From NCBI GenBank assembly GCA_019055375.1, contig JAHQIW010004557.1:1-64000 (forward strand): a DNA stretch of 64,000 nt, in the 5' to 3' direction. A program made the position numbers and the translations under genes. Of the stretch, positions 1-10,820 are shown in pieces; the first letter of the stretch is position 1; the number at the start of each line of letters is the position of its first letter. This DNA comes from Parelaphostrongylus tenuis. Taxonomy: Eukaryota > Nematoda > Chromadorea > Rhabditida > Metastrongylidae. The notes beneath the pieces were generated by a model. That model saw only the letters and a list, made by a program, of their open reading frames with translations. It did no database searches and had not been told where the DNA came from.

Positions 1-291
1 GAGTGGTCTGTGGGGAGTACTAAATCCTTTTCTGAACCCTGCTTGTTCGCATGCTGTCCTCGTGTCCAGGTTCTGTCAATCCTGTTCAGGATGACTCAGT
101 AAAGAGTTTATAGACAACGGACAGCAGCAGATTGGGCGATAGTTGCCTATGTCGTGAAGGTTTCCCTTTTTGAACAACAATACGGTCTTGCTGTTTCCAT
201 TGAATAGGGACCTTGCATTCTGACAGGTAGCGAGTGAAGAGCGAGCCAGGGTGTTGACGAGACTGGCGGCAGGTTCTTCAGGTGTTCTGGT

Positions 292-1658
292 CTAATCCTG
301 TCTGGACCGGGTGTTTGTTCTGTTTTTCACCGACGATATAGCATGTCGGATTTCGGAAGGAAGGACCGGTGGAACGACATATTCGTCCTCTTTCAATTTA
401 TATGACGGTAAGAGAACATGGCTAGCGAAGAGATCCGAGTAGTATTGGTGGATGATTTTCTCCATAGCCCTTCTGGAAGCTGTAAGTGTCCCGTCAGGGT
501 ATCGGAGTGCAATCATCTTGGTCTTATAGTTGGCGAAGCCTCGCTGGGCTTTGCGAATGCTCTTCCCAGCTTCTGCAGCTTCTGCCATAACTGCTGCTCT
601 TCTCTCTTTAAGGTCTTCTTTTATCGCTTCTCTGCATCGTTTCGCAAGTTCGGACGTAAGGTTTCGGTTGCCTGCGCTCGTGCGATTCCACGTTGACGTA
701 TCAGCTCGAGTGTCTGCGGAGACAAGCGTCTCTTCGTGACCTTAGGACTCTCGGCTTTCATAGCGCTAACGTGAAGATATTCAACGAGTCGATCGTATTC
801 TTCGTCGATGTTGTCGACAACGGTATCTTCCCAAGAGCCGACTATTGATTTGAATACATCCCAGTTTATGGTAGTTCTGGGACTTCGTTGTTTGAATTTA
901 GCGGCTTTCTCTCCTCTCCTCGAAAATCGGAACGTTGCGCGAAGGAGGCGATGGTCTGATCCCGTGTAGAACTTGGGAACAACAGCGACGTCGGTCAGGC
1001 AAAACCTTCGATTTACTATGATGTGATCTATTTCGTTATGTTACTCTCCATTGGGAGACTCCCACGTCCATCGCTGAGAGAGAGGCTTTTGGAATTGCGA
1101 GTTACCATGGATGGTTTGGGTCGTCATGATAAACTCAGATAGCCTCTCACCCTGTTCATTCCATTCTAGTCCGTGGGTCCCTATGTGACGTTCTTCAGAC
1201 GTTCTTCTAGGTCCAATTTTTGCGTTAAAATCTCCGACAATGACCTTGAAGAATGTATGATCTTCTCTGAAGAATTTTTCGAGGTCCATATAGAACGCTT
1301 CGACTTCGTCTTCGTCATAGCTTGATGTTGGTGCGTAAGCAACGAAGATGGTCAAAGCCGGCATAGAACCACATCGTTTCAACCGTAATCGTCCGATGCG
1401 GGTTGTTAGTTGTTCGAACGAATCAATGTTCACGGTCAAATTCGATTTGACGAGGACGCCAACGCCACCGACACCTCTGCGATCGCATGTTCCAAGGAAC
1501 AGTTCTTCTCCGGTGTCATAGACAGCGTGAAAAGGATGGCGCCTTCTCGTCTCAGCCAGGCCAATGACGTCGTACCTTATTCTTCTTGCTTGAATCAATA
1601 GATCTTCTACAGCGGATTGTTGAGCAAGGGTTCTTGCGTTGTAGGTACAGATCGTCAT
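292..1658 (-). pseudogene. RTE endonuclease/reverse transcriptase ORF, broken
   Basis: The ORF starts at an ATG at 1658 (minus strand). The first 205 codons are an apurinic/apyrimidinic endonuclease-like domain: TYNART near the N-terminus (metal-binding Asn), GLAETRRR around residue 33 (catalytic Glu), VGDFNAKIG around residue 140 (Asp/Asn). A TAA at 1041-1043 interrupts it, but the same frame continues and carries the catalytic-His block GSDHRLLR at about 943-961, so the stop is a late mutation. A frameshift near 665-675 moves the reading to the frame with EAAEAGKSIR (about 510-590). Another break near 290-310 leads into the RT domain. The protein would nick target DNA and prime reverse transcription there. 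This copy cannot make it. Confidence 0.87.
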
Positions 1659-1961
1659 TTTAGTCCGTTTCGATCTTGGCAGCCTAGTTCGGCCCTGAGA
1701 TTTTAGCAGCCTCTCCGTACTCGTCCTACCTGGCGCTGCCGTACCAGGGGCTCTTTCGGGGTCAGGGAATGAGGCCCATATTTGTTACTGTTTTTGGCAT
1801 TTTTGATACCCAACGTGTAGCTTGCCAGGCTCTAAACGTGGGGCTGGGTACTCACGAGTAGCTTGCCAGTCTCTCTCGGAGGAGCGGGAGGAGCTTATTT
1901 GTTGGAGGCGACTCCTAACCGCCTCCCATGTACTTCCCAGCCGCTTGATTGCAGGCTTTTG

Positions 1962-2002
1962 GCCGACTTGACTCGTAGAAATAGAGTTTTTGTCAAGTCG
2001 GC
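1962..2002. other. hairpin in RTE 5' leader
   Basis: GCCGACTTGAC at 1962-1972 is followed after 19 nt by its exact reverse complement GTCAAGTCGGC at 1992-2002. The 11-bp stem lies in the untranslated leader of the RTE element, about 300 nt upstream of its ATG. It is probably an RNA structure in the element's transcript. Confidence 0.6.
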
Positions 2003-2174
2003 GCTGCAGAAGCAGGGAGCTCGTCCCCTGAATCCACCTGCGTCTCTGGGAAGCACACGGTCGCTTTTGGTTCGCGTTTTATTCCCCTATCCACCACCTG
2101 GGGACGCGCCACGTGCCCTCGCGACCTAACCGGGCGAGGATCCCTCAAAGAGGGAGGTCCGTGGGCTTCACATA

Positions 2175-2555
2175 TACCTAAGAGAATTGACGTGTGTGAG
2201 CAAAAATAACGACCATCAGACCGGAAAGTACGAACCCGCGCTTCATCCATACCGGGGATTCCGTGTTACCACTACACCACGAACGGAAACATCCGCGTAA
2301 TCACTCATTCTTCAACAAATCATGGGGTGCTGCTCATCAAAATGGCTAGTCCAGCTCGACTGGGTTTATAAAGCGAAATCGCATACCCCAACTATATCTG
2401 TTGAAGGTTGGTGGCTTGACAGCTATCATAGAGATATCAAAGAATGAGTGGTGTGCTTGTGTATTGGTAGCACGTTTTCTCGGTATGGATGAGACGCGGG
2501 CCCGTACGTCCCGTCTGAGGTCGTATTTTTGCTCACCACTCAATTATCTTGGGAT
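2175..2555. mobile_element. FB1 fold-back element with two tRNA-like arms (diverged copy)
   Basis: Two inverted arms meet near 2365. The left arm reads on the minus strand and the right on the plus strand as tRNA-like sequence (right arm about 2450-2525, including a GTATTGGTAGCAC D-arm remnant). The ends ACCTAAGAGAATTGA and TCAATTATCTTGGG are near inverted copies of the 16-bp terminal repeat seen intact at 41465 and 41849. The sequence next to the loop (GGGTTTATAAAGCGAAATCG) is shared with the 41.5-kb copy. The arms have drifted, so this copy is older. Confidence 0.75.
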
Positions 2556-2710
2556 ATGTGAAATATCTAACACTGTAAAATCGGAAGTAAAGGACTAAAA
2601 CTTTCGAGTGTTGCTTATCATATAATATGATATGAAATGATATAATGCAATAGGATGTTGGTATATCGTATAGCCCTTTATTTTAATCCGTTATCACAGT
2701 GTTTTTTATC

Positions 2711-2932
2711 ATTGTGCGGATCCCACTACCTCAAGCATTCAGTTCGTTTTTCGTCTTCTTTTTGAACGGCGTTAGAATACTGGTCAAGCAAGTCTCCTTG
2801 AAATCTCGAGGATAGCCTTGTTGTGGCGTTCCACACGACGTTGTTACTGACCGCCGCGAGATAGGTGAGAGGTGGAGCTGGGCCTCCACGCGCGCCATGA
2901 CAAGCATGACAACACTTGGCCACGGCGCCCCC
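2711..2932 (-). repeat. D1 dispersed repeat
   Basis: A GC-rich, roughly 220-bp repeat in minus orientation. It is recognised by the shared blocks GGAACGCCACA..CCAGGCTAT, TATTCTA..GTTCAA and a terminal GGATCCGCACA-like end. It starts, in its own orientation, with GTGGCCAAGTGTTGTGATGC, which resembles a pol III A box, so it may be tRNA-derived. Other copies are at 5723, 8711, 27966, 32692 and the mirror positions. The short ORFs across it are unrelated between copies and not genes. Confidence 0.75.
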
Positions 2933-3805
2933 GATATAACGTATAATATGAGTAAACAATACAAACATAATACTCAAATATGTAACAGAAACATATAAGA
3001 GAAATATGTAATAGAAAGTATGTATTTTGAAATAGTACTTGACGCTGATCAATGTTATACAATTTTTGTTCAAAAAGTACTGAAATGTTAGACAAACTGA
3101 GCATTTTTGGTATATTAATCACGCTATAAAAGAACCTTCAATACCAATCCGACATCACAAAGACAATGCCAAAAAACAGCACTGAAGCGTCATATTGAGG
3201 TAGTTAAACAACAACCTTCACTGCGAACTGCTTGTCGCGTGCAACTGCGACTAGTGGCAAAGAGGAGTCAGATAGACAAATTTTCCACATGATGGGGTTA
3301 GAGTCGGAGGGTAGGTAAAGCAGATCGTCTAGTAATGCCAATCGGACACGCAGAGACTTGGATCCATGGTTTTGTAAGGGCTAGAAACGAGAACGTAAGC
3401 ATGGAGTCATTCCTCACATAGGAACAAAGGTGACAAAAATGGCAAACTGTCTATCCATGCCATGGCGTCAGGGACAGCTTCAGGGACTGAAGGATTACTG
3501 TTCGACGTGAATTTTCAACGAAATATAGCCAAGGACCAGCGCTTAATCATGAGTTCAGGCTTCAGTTCAGACGTAATTTATGAGATAGAATAAAAGATGT
3601 TTGGTATAACAGCGAACCGTTTGGCACACACCGAACTCACGAACATCACGAACTCCTCAACCCCTGACTCATTTATGAGTTGGCCAAGAGATTTTGTGAA
3701 CTTTTGGCGCTCTCGTTGAGTATTCTTCATGCATCTAAGTTTTTGTTTACTATCGCTCGAAGCAGCTTCTTGTGGTTATTTTGATATATAATACTTGAAC
3801 ATTTA
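2933..3805. other. no recognisable gene
   Basis: AT-rich DNA. Short ORFs on the minus strand (about 2844-3122) begin in or next to the D1 repeat and have no recognisable domain. I see no RNA gene or repeat family here. Confidence 0.5.
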
Positions 3806-3849
3806 TTAGAAGATGGAAACCGTTTCGAGAGCAAAGCTCCCTGCTTGGT

Positions 3850-4030
3850 CACGAATGCTGGTCACACACAGGTGTATCATTTCGGTTAGAAGTGCCACTG
3901 AGACTTTCCATGGTTTATCGAGGCTTGGGGTGGCGGAACACTTGGGAAAATTGCAGTTAGGATCGTTTTCAGTGAATTCAAGGCTGGAAATGGAGATTTG
4001 ACGCACTAGCAAGGAGTCGTCGGCCAGCAC
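3850..4030 (+). pseudogene. mariner-type transposase N-terminal relic
   Basis: One plus-strand frame reads FIEAWGGGTLGKIAV..VFSEFKAGNGDLT. This lines up with the mariner N-terminal helix-turn-helix region (INKAWG..TV..FKAGDEELT) seen clearly at 11405-11707. A stop follows directly and the flanking sequence is shifted. Only about 60 residues are visible. No terminal inverted repeats were found. Confidence 0.6.
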
Positions 4031-4775
4031 AACGACCGCCAACAATACAGACATTTCAATTACTTTCAAATAGCATACCGGTCAACTTCTTGTGGGCGGC
4101 CGGCTCTTTGTTTGTAAGTCAAAGCTCCATTTTCAACCTCGAATTCACTGGAGCAATGAAATGCAGCGTTGTCCCAACTGTTTCGTCATCCTCGGCCTCG
4201 GTAATCCGGTGTAATTTCTCGGTAGCACTTGAACTCAAACGATTCTCTTGTGACATTAACAATCGTTTTTACTCTTAGCGTGATTCCATCTCAGTATAAA
4301 TGAAAAGTGTCATACATCAAAATAACCGCAATAAGCTATTCTAAACGATAGCAAAAACATTAACTTAATTGCCCGAAAAATCTTCAACAAAAACGAAAAA
4401 ATTCGAAAAATTTCTTGCCAAACCCAATGGCCCAAGCCTCAGTTGTTTCTTTGTAAAAGTCCCGTGAGGCAAACTCCTACAAATTGGACATTCTACTTCA
4501 AGTTAGTGATTCTCTGTGCTTAAGAATAACTCAAAACTCTGTTCTTCACGAAACAGTCCATACATGCTTTATCATTTCTCAAAAGAAACACTCACTTTAC
4601 TTTTCGCAAGATCCAATTTTTGTTTCCTGTGTTCCACAGCTACTCGCGCCTTCCATAAGAACTGTTTGCCGCTATCTGTAAGAAAAGAGATAGAAAAATA
4701 GCACAAATAAGAAGCCGAGGTGTACCGACGAACCCACTGCATTTAGCTGCACTGCAGCCAAAACAGAACGAGTAT
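4031..4775. other. no recognisable gene
   Basis: AT-rich sequence with ORFs of 60-65 codons on the plus strand and no recognisable motif. Nothing else seen. Confidence 0.45.
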
Positions 4776-4842
4776 GAAAAAAATCAAAAACCAATATTTG
4801 ATCATATTATAAAAAAAAATCAAAAACCAATATTTGATCATA
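4776..4842 (+). repeat. direct repeat, two units of about 32 bp
   Basis: The block AATCAAAAACCAATATTTGA plus flanks occurs twice, starting near 4776 and 4811, identical apart from the leading A-run length. This is a short, recent tandem duplication. Confidence 0.85.
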
Positions 4843-4949
4843 TCAATTCACGAATACAGAACAGACAGTGTTCTTTTCACTATTTGAACACAAAGGAAAA
4901 AAGGACAAAGCTCTCCGTGTCGATATATCCCTGAAGAAAGCGTTGATCG

Positions 4950-5185
4950 TTCGGCATCACTTTGCTTGAGGTGACTGAATATATTTGGCCTTCACAATGA
5001 CTCACGGTGACCTACCGCTGTATCGAGTCAAGCTGCTTATCCAGACAGGTTTGGTACGAATTATCGATCGTGAAGGGATTGCCGGCCTGGTGAACTATGA
5101 GCACGGAGTCAAACCATCGACCCCGTGTGCGACACAGAGCACCTCTAACCACCGCGCCACGTGCACTCTTGATTGGACGTACGTC
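4950..5185 (-). repeat. S1 tRNA-derived SINE-like copy
   Basis: Minus orientation. The head at about 5185-5110 is tRNA-like (CGTGGCGCGGTGG-type A box, then a GGTTTGACTCC-type B box near 5104-5120). The tail shares GAGTCATTGTGAAGGCCAAA and a CACCTCAAGC-like end with the copies at 25.4 and 32.3 kb. Confidence 0.75.
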
Positions 5186-5722
5186 CGATAACATATCTGG
5201 AGGTTATCAAGGGCCTGTTATGGCACTTATACAGTGCCTCACATGTTGCGATAACCGAAACAGCTGTCTAGCACTGTGCGTGCCATAACAGCTGTGATCA
5301 TAGGCTCAAGATATGATCACACTACGACTGCTTTGAACGAGGACTATTAAAGCAATCGAATGAATAGGTATGAACGTAGGTCGTCAAAAAGTCACTGATG
5401 GGTTAACGCATTTGTCCAAGTGGATAAAGTAACAAAATAAGTATAAGCTAGAAATACTAATAGAATGTGAATCGCGCTTCCTTTGACTCCGGAATTACGA
5501 TTGATCGCATGCTTTTTGTTGATTAAGGCAAAGATACAAAACTGTAATAGGAGAGTGTACTTTTCCGTTAAGCGCAACCCCGTTTTAGCTTCTTGCGGGT
5601 AACGCCCTTTCTGTCTTTTCAAGATTTTCAACAAGCATTCGTTAACCTGAATACCGAGATTTTCAGTAGCGTATTTTAAAACAAGATGACCTTGACTCTT
5701 CGCCTTGAAGAGGAGAAGTGCG
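5186..5722. other. no recognisable gene
   Basis: Includes a minus-strand ORF of 80 codons (5392-5634) with no recognisable domain. From about 5630 onward the sequence belongs to the D2 composite repeat. Confidence 0.4.
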
Positions 5723-5970
5723 TCGCGGCCAAGTGGTTGTGATGCCCGTCACAGTGCGCGCGGAGCCGAATCACCTCCCCATCCCTCCCTCTTCCCCCCC
5801 CCCCCCCCCCTCTTACTCCCACGTCTTCGGCAGTCAAGAATGAATGCCCCATGGAAAGCTACAGCCAGGCTATCGTCGAGACTGCCAGGAGACGCGCTCA
5901 GCCAGTATTCTACAATGTTCAAAAAGAATAGGAATTTGAATTGAATGCTGGAAGTATTGGTATCCGCATA
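5723..5970 (+). repeat. D1 dispersed repeat
   Basis: Plus orientation, from CGCGGCCAAGTGGTTGTGATG to GGTATCCGCATAG, inside D2 copy 1. The middle holds a pure run of 17 C at 5794-5810. Confidence 0.75.
5794..5810 (+). repeat. poly(C) tract of 17
   Basis: A pure C17 run (G17 on the minus strand) in the D1 repeat. The other D1 copies lack it, so it has expanded here. G-runs of this length can form G-quadruplexes and are unstable in nematodes lacking the FANCJ-type helicase DOG-1 (family knowledge). Confidence 0.9.
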
Positions 5971-6635
5971 GTCAAAAAAGCACGCTCTATAAAGGCAGGT
6001 CAATAGATTGTCAAAAAAACTACTAAAGAGCAAAAATAAAATTACTTCATAGGCGAGCAATTTTCGCGGAAAAAAAACTTCATGCAGACTTTCAGTAGTC
6101 ATTCGACAGCCTAGATTTTGGCATATCTAGTGGTACACTTGATTTTTATTGAAGACTTCTCATGCGGTATAGCGGCCAAAAGAAGACTGGGTTTCACACT
6201 CGACAAGAGTTTCTTGTCGGTAAGATGCTTGAGAGGTGCGATATCGATCGTGCCTCTGTTTTATTGCACAAAGTGATTGACTTGTGTCGATCGATTTTTG
6301 TGTCACATTTGGACATTGGATTTTTTTTCCTCTTCGAAAAAACTTTACGTAACCAGAGTTTTGCATATCATTTGACATTTTTGGTGAAATACGTAAACAT
6401 TGCAGTTTTGCAGCCCCGAAGAAAGAAAACCAACAGATGTCGATCACATTACGATCGCAAAGTGGACGAGGAGTTTTTTCATAATACACAAGGACTGCGA
6501 TGGATTAGAAAGTTGAGGGTAGGAGCAGGTCAAACAGAATCTAAGGATAGAGAGACACGAAAATATGAAAGTGTATTAAGCAAGAAAATGACAATTCGTA
6601 AAATTGTTCCGATGGCTCTTCTCCGCGTACCTCGG

Positions 6636-6775
6636 ACCGCGGGTATAGACCGCTGAGTACCACGGCCCAGGGGTGTAGGACCTCGTGTACCACGCACTGA
6701 GGGTGTAGATCTCTGTGTACCAGGGACCGGAGGTGTAGGCTCCCATGTACCACGGACCGGAGATACTGACGCTCG
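6636..6775 (+). repeat. 30-bp minisatellite, about 4.6 units
   Basis: Units start at 6636, 6666, 6696, 6726 and 6756 (partial). Each follows the pattern ACCG.GGGTGTAGA.C.C..G followed by TACCACGG. It lies inside D2 copy 1. D2 copy 2 has only about 2.7 units. Confidence 0.9.
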
Positions 6776-6956
6776 TGCCCTTTCAAACCATTCTGAAGCG
6801 AAGTTGGATGGTTACGAAACCTTTCACAGCAAAGGATCGATAGCCAAACGGAAATGATGGATGCGGCAGCTGAGAGGGGTAGAGGCAGCGGCAGAGGGTC
6901 ACAGACACAGAGCGCGCTGTTGGCCCTGTGCGTCGCGTGTGATTGGTTCTAATCAG

Positions 6957-7420
6957 CGAGAAATCTTCGAAGGATGAACGAATTATTACTTCTGCTCTTC
7001 CAGCGCAATAAGAAGGTTTTTTTGTGAAACCGAAATACACCGTTCAAATTCTTTTGATTTAAGCTATCTATTGATTATTGAAACATTGGAAACAGTAAAA
7101 AATACATTTCCCAATGGATCGATGTGAAGAGAGGATAGTTGAAGTGATCCATTTTTTGCGAAACCCAATATTCTTTTTGTTGTTACAGCGTAATACTTGC
7201 ATTATGAAAACCAAAGAGATTATTGAAATCCTTGATCTATTGATCAAAACTCCGAAGGCAAAGCTTTGATCAACGAGAAATCTTTCTACGGAGAAAAGAA
7301 TTTTATTCTTGCTTTTTCAGCGTAATAGAAGGCTTTTTTGAAGATGAGATAAGCCATTCAAATTCTTTTGATCCGTGCTATCGAACGACTATTTGAAAAT
7401 TGAGGAAGACCGAAAAATAC
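6957..7420 (+). repeat. short interspersed monomers with ACAGCGTAATA core
   Basis: Related monomers occur with cores near 6990, 7190 and 7313. Each has a T-rich lead, CAGCG.AATA, a T run, then CATTCAAATTCTTTTGAT and GCTATC. The block GCGAGAAATCTT precedes two of them (6957 and about 7268). Similar cores recur at 29.57, 30.1 and 30.25 kb. Confidence 0.6.
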
Positions 7421-8599
7421 ATTTTTTACAAGGGGTCAAAACGGCGTTTATATAATGGTGTTCAACGCATTCTGCACCTTTAATGGATCTGAAGATCATC
7501 CCCTCCTCTTTGAACAAATAAGCCACCAAGAGGACTTCACATATATTATTGGGTAAGTTTATTATATATAGTTGAAGCAAAACAAATCGCTTTGCTAATG
7601 ATATCGTCCTTACAACAAGAAGCATTAGCTAGGCGAACCGAATGATGATCGATTTCCACTAGGGTTATGGAAAGATTGCTCTCCAATTAATCTAACGAAA
7701 ACGATGTTAATGAGGAAGGGATGGTTCTGAATGTACCATTCACCCTTAGCGATACGAACAACTTCTAATACTCCAATTACGTCTATCTAAGTCATGAAGT
7801 CTACATGAGGATATGAGCGGCCTGAGGAGCGTTTAAGAGCACCAAGGACTCAGTAAAAAGGACGAAGACCATCCTACTCCGTGCCTACCCTTTCGAATCA
7901 ACGGTTGTTCCTGCTTCTACTTAAGCAGCAGAGACCTGGAGTAGAATCGACGAACTTTCTGCACTCAACGTGCGGTGAAAGAATCATTGTGGCCTACGTT
8001 CAGCTTGATTGACTGTCGATTGCGCGGCGTGCGGTTGCAACGTGGGCAAATTCAACAAACCTTTTGGTCGACTATTTCAAGAGCTCGCTCACCTTGAAAC
8101 AACGGCACAGTAGTTGATTGACCATACGTTAAGTGTAAAAAGTCCGTTGTCGATTCCTCTATATAGGGAAACCAAGAACTCAGTGAGCAAAAGTGCACCG
8201 TGCAATTGACGAGGCTGTAGGGCAGAAACACGTGTCCTGCACTATAGAAGTCTCATTACAAACCTCATGAAAGGCCCAAAAAATATCATAAGATTATAGG
8301 GTTTTTGAGCGAGGTCTTGCAATAATAGACTGAAAAGTTCGCTATATATGCAATATTCTCAATTAAAAAGCGATGATGCTGACAGAGCGAGTGCCGGTAA
8401 TGCACTGTTTAGCACGCGTCTGCGGAAAGGCTGAGATGCGGGAAGAATATTGGATATAAAATTTATTGATGTTTTAAAGCGTGAAAAATACTTTTATTTC
8501 AGTCCTTCCCTTCAAAACGCAAGCACAAGATTGAAACAGGAAACGGTGCTTATCCTTTAACCGCGCTTCGTTTCAGTCCCTTCGCATAACGCATTATCT
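7421..8599. other. no recognisable gene
   Basis: Unique-looking AT-rich sequence. The ORF at 7389-7625 (minus, 78 codons) shows no domain. No RNA gene or repeat recognised. Confidence 0.45.
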
Positions 8600-8710
8600 G
8601 CTTTTTATGTAGATTTTCAGCAACCATATGTTATTCTGAATATCGAAAAACTCAATAGCGCAGTTTATTCCTATGTGAACTTTACAGTTTGCCTTGAGGG
8701 GCGGGGAAGA

Positions 8711-8910
8711 ACGCCGCAACCAAGTTGTTGTGATTCCTGTCACGGTGAGTGCGGGGCCATCCCACCCACACCACTCATCTGGAGTCAACAGAATACCACA
8801 ATGCCACTGCTAGACTATTCTCGAGATTGCAAGGAGACACGCTCAACCAGTATCCCACAATGTTCAAGAAGGAAACGAAAAACGAATTGAATGCTAGAAG
8901 TATTGAGATC
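8711..8910 (+). repeat. D1 dispersed repeat
   Basis: Plus orientation, inside D2 copy 2. It keeps CCAAGTTGTTGTGAT at its start and AACGAATTGAATGCTAGAAG near its end. Confidence 0.75.
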
Positions 8911-9699
8911 TGAAAATAGTGAAAAGAAAACACGCTCATTAGAGACGGATAGATAAAGTGTTAAAAGTATCCCTTGACGCGAAATTAAAATTATACTTTT
9001 GAGGAGATCAATTTATGCCGAACACAGCATTTCCTTCAGACTTCCAGCGATCACTCGACAGCTTGAATCATGGCACATTCAATGGCGCACTCGGTTTTTT
9101 TCGAAGACTTTCTAGTGTGCTGTAGCAGGCAAAAGAAGATTGAGTTTCTCACTCAGTGGGCGTTTCTTGCCGGTTAGGATACGTGAGTGGTTACGATATC
9201 GATTGTGCAGCTGATTCATTGCACAAGGACATTGACTTGCGGGGTGCAATTTGTGCTATTACATTTGGAGTTTTTCCACCGCTTTGGAATATCTTCACAT
9301 AAAACATGAGTCTGATACTACATGAACTCCACTACACGTTCATATGTTGTACTGATAGCACGCGCCGCTGGTGAAAGAGACACTCGGGTTGAATTCTCGC
9401 CAGATGTACAGAGCTTTGCATATCCCCCGACATTTTTTGCGAAATAGTTATAACCTCGTAAACATCGTAGTTTGCGGTATGAAGAAAAAAAACCGACAGG
9501 TGTCTATCATGCTACTATCGCAGAGTGAACGCGAATTTTTTTGATACACAAAAGAGCGGAATGGACTAGAAGGATGAGGGCAGGAGCAGATCAAACGAAT
9601 TTGTTAAAGATAGAGAGACGCGCAAAATATGAAGGTGTACAAGCAAGAAAACGGCCAAACCGTAAAACTGGTCCGATGGCTCTTCTTCGCCTACCTCGG

Positions 9700-9779
9700 A
9701 CCGCGCGTATGAACCACCGCGTGCCACGGACCGGGGGTGTAGATCCCCATGTACCACGGACCGGTGGCACTGATGCTCG
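9700..9779 (+). repeat. 30-bp minisatellite, about 2.7 units
   Basis: Units start at 9700, 9730 and 9760 (partial) and follow the same consensus as 6636-6775. Confidence 0.88.
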
Positions 9780-10074
9780 TGCCTTCTGAAACCGCTGTGA
9801 AGTGAAACCGGATGGGTACGAAACCTTCACTGCAAACTTTAGATAGCCAGATGGGAATGATGGATTTGGCAGCTAAAAGGCGTAGAGGCAGCGTAGGAGA
9901 CGCAGGGCGGCGGACAGGGCAGAGGCAGAGTGCGCTGGTGGTCCGGTGTGCTCCTGTGAATGTGTAGAGCAACGCTGATGTGAAGAGATCATAAAAGGAA
10001 ACTAATAGTGTGGTCGATAAGAAGGGATACTGAAGATGAGCTGCATGTAAGTAGTAGCATTTCAATAGGTCCCC

Positions 10075-10180
10075 AGGCCGAGTGGCTAATGACGCTCGGA
10101 GCGGTTCATGCGGGTGGTCCCCCACTCGACACTCTCCGGCAATCCATGACGAACGTTCGTCGAAAAGCACCTGCCCGGTA
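10075..10180 (+). repeat. S2 tRNA-derived element (Leu/Ser-like head)
   Basis: AGGCCGAGTGGCTAATGACG matches the D-arm/A-box of class II tRNAs. CGGTTCATGCGGGTGGTCCC follows where a B box would stand. Related copies are in the palindrome at about 30590, 30745 and 33895 (minus strand there). It does not fold into a complete tRNA. Confidence 0.6.
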
Positions 10181-10196
10181 AGCACGAAATTTCATA

Positions 10197-10820
10197 ATGT
10201 GGTTGACTGATAATCAACGACATTTGTGTCAAGAAGAAATCTTTCAAGCAAGCGATGAAATGCGAGGAGACGAGTCAGAAGCTAGAAGTACTTGGATTAG
10301 CACAGTGATGAAAAAAAAGGACGAAAACCGTGATATGGGCCGATTAAAGTGGCAAAGTCAAGGCGACAGTATTTGTTACGCGAGATACTATGTGATCTAC
10401 CATGAAATCGATTATGAGGAAGCTACAAGGAACAAAGAAGCTTACATAAATCCGATCAAAATGAAGAGCTATGAGTAAGGAATTAGCGAATGACGAAAGG
10501 AGACAGACATATGATTTGAAGGGCCGAGACCGCTATAAACGGACACTGAACTCCAAGTCGTCAGGGCAGTAGACTGGTAGGTGTAAAAGCAAAATGGATG
10601 GAGCACCGAAATAGGGCGGATAGCCGCTGAGCGCCTAGTATTGGCCGGGACGACTCGACATCTCGCGTATTTTGAAATTTGGAACGCCGCCAACAGCGTT
10701 GCAAGACAGAACGGAATCTCGATCAATAGTGGGCATATGAAGCAGATCGCGCCCTTAACTCAGCTCGCTCTCAGCTTTGACCAATCCCTGACGGGTGCGA
10801 CATAAATTCGTCTTCACTTC
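10197..10820. other. no recognisable gene
   Basis: A plus-strand ORF of 93 codons (10197-10478) is rich in charged residues but has no recognised domain and may be chance. Nothing else identified. Confidence 0.4.

Larger units (their letters stand above)
1..2165 (-). mobile_element. RTE-like non-LTR retrotransposon, 5' part
   Basis: The minus strand reads 5' UTR (about 2165 to 1659), APE-type endonuclease (1658 to about 900), a charged linker (about 900-450) and the start of a reverse transcriptase that runs off the left edge. The RT part keeps the block EQAGFRKGF (about 20-50) and NYRPIC (about 135-160). The order endonuclease-linker-RT in one frame, without a gag-like ORF, fits the RTE-type elements that are abundant in hookworm genomes (family knowledge). 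The copy is broken by one in-frame stop and several frameshifts. The 3' end lies outside the window. Confidence 0.88.
5630..7060 (+). repeat. D2 composite repeat, copy 1
   Basis: About 1.4 kb that recurs in the same orientation at about 8600-10000. Shared order: D1 block, AT-rich middle with AAAAGAAGA.TG.GTTTC.CACTC, the string GATCACATTACGATCGCA-like, a GATAGAGAGACGC block, 30-bp tandem units, then a purine-rich GAGAGG.GTAGAGGCAGCG stretch. It encodes no protein that I recognise. A third, more diverged copy lies inverted at about 30830-31500. It is probably a non-autonomous mobile element. Confidence 0.7.
8600..10000 (+). repeat. D2 composite repeat, copy 2
   Basis: Same order of blocks as 5630-7060, in the same orientation about 2.95 kb downstream, visibly diverged. 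It includes D1 at 8711-8910 and the shorter 30-bp array at 9700-9779. Two copies with the same internal order mean either a local duplication or two insertions of one element. Confidence 0.7.

Noticed and set aside
2110..2165. HDV-like ribozyme at the RTE 5' end
   Set aside because: Short hairpins are present, but I could not place the required double pseudoknot and catalytic C. Kept only as a suggestion to test.
6162..6656. 164-codon plus-strand ORF
   Set aside because: Lies wholly in the D2 repeat and crosses into the 30-bp array. D2 copy 2 does not keep the frame.
9691..10185. 164-codon minus-strand ORF
   Set aside because: Crosses the 30-bp minisatellite, the purine-rich D2 part and an S2 piece. 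Not conserved in D2 copy 1.
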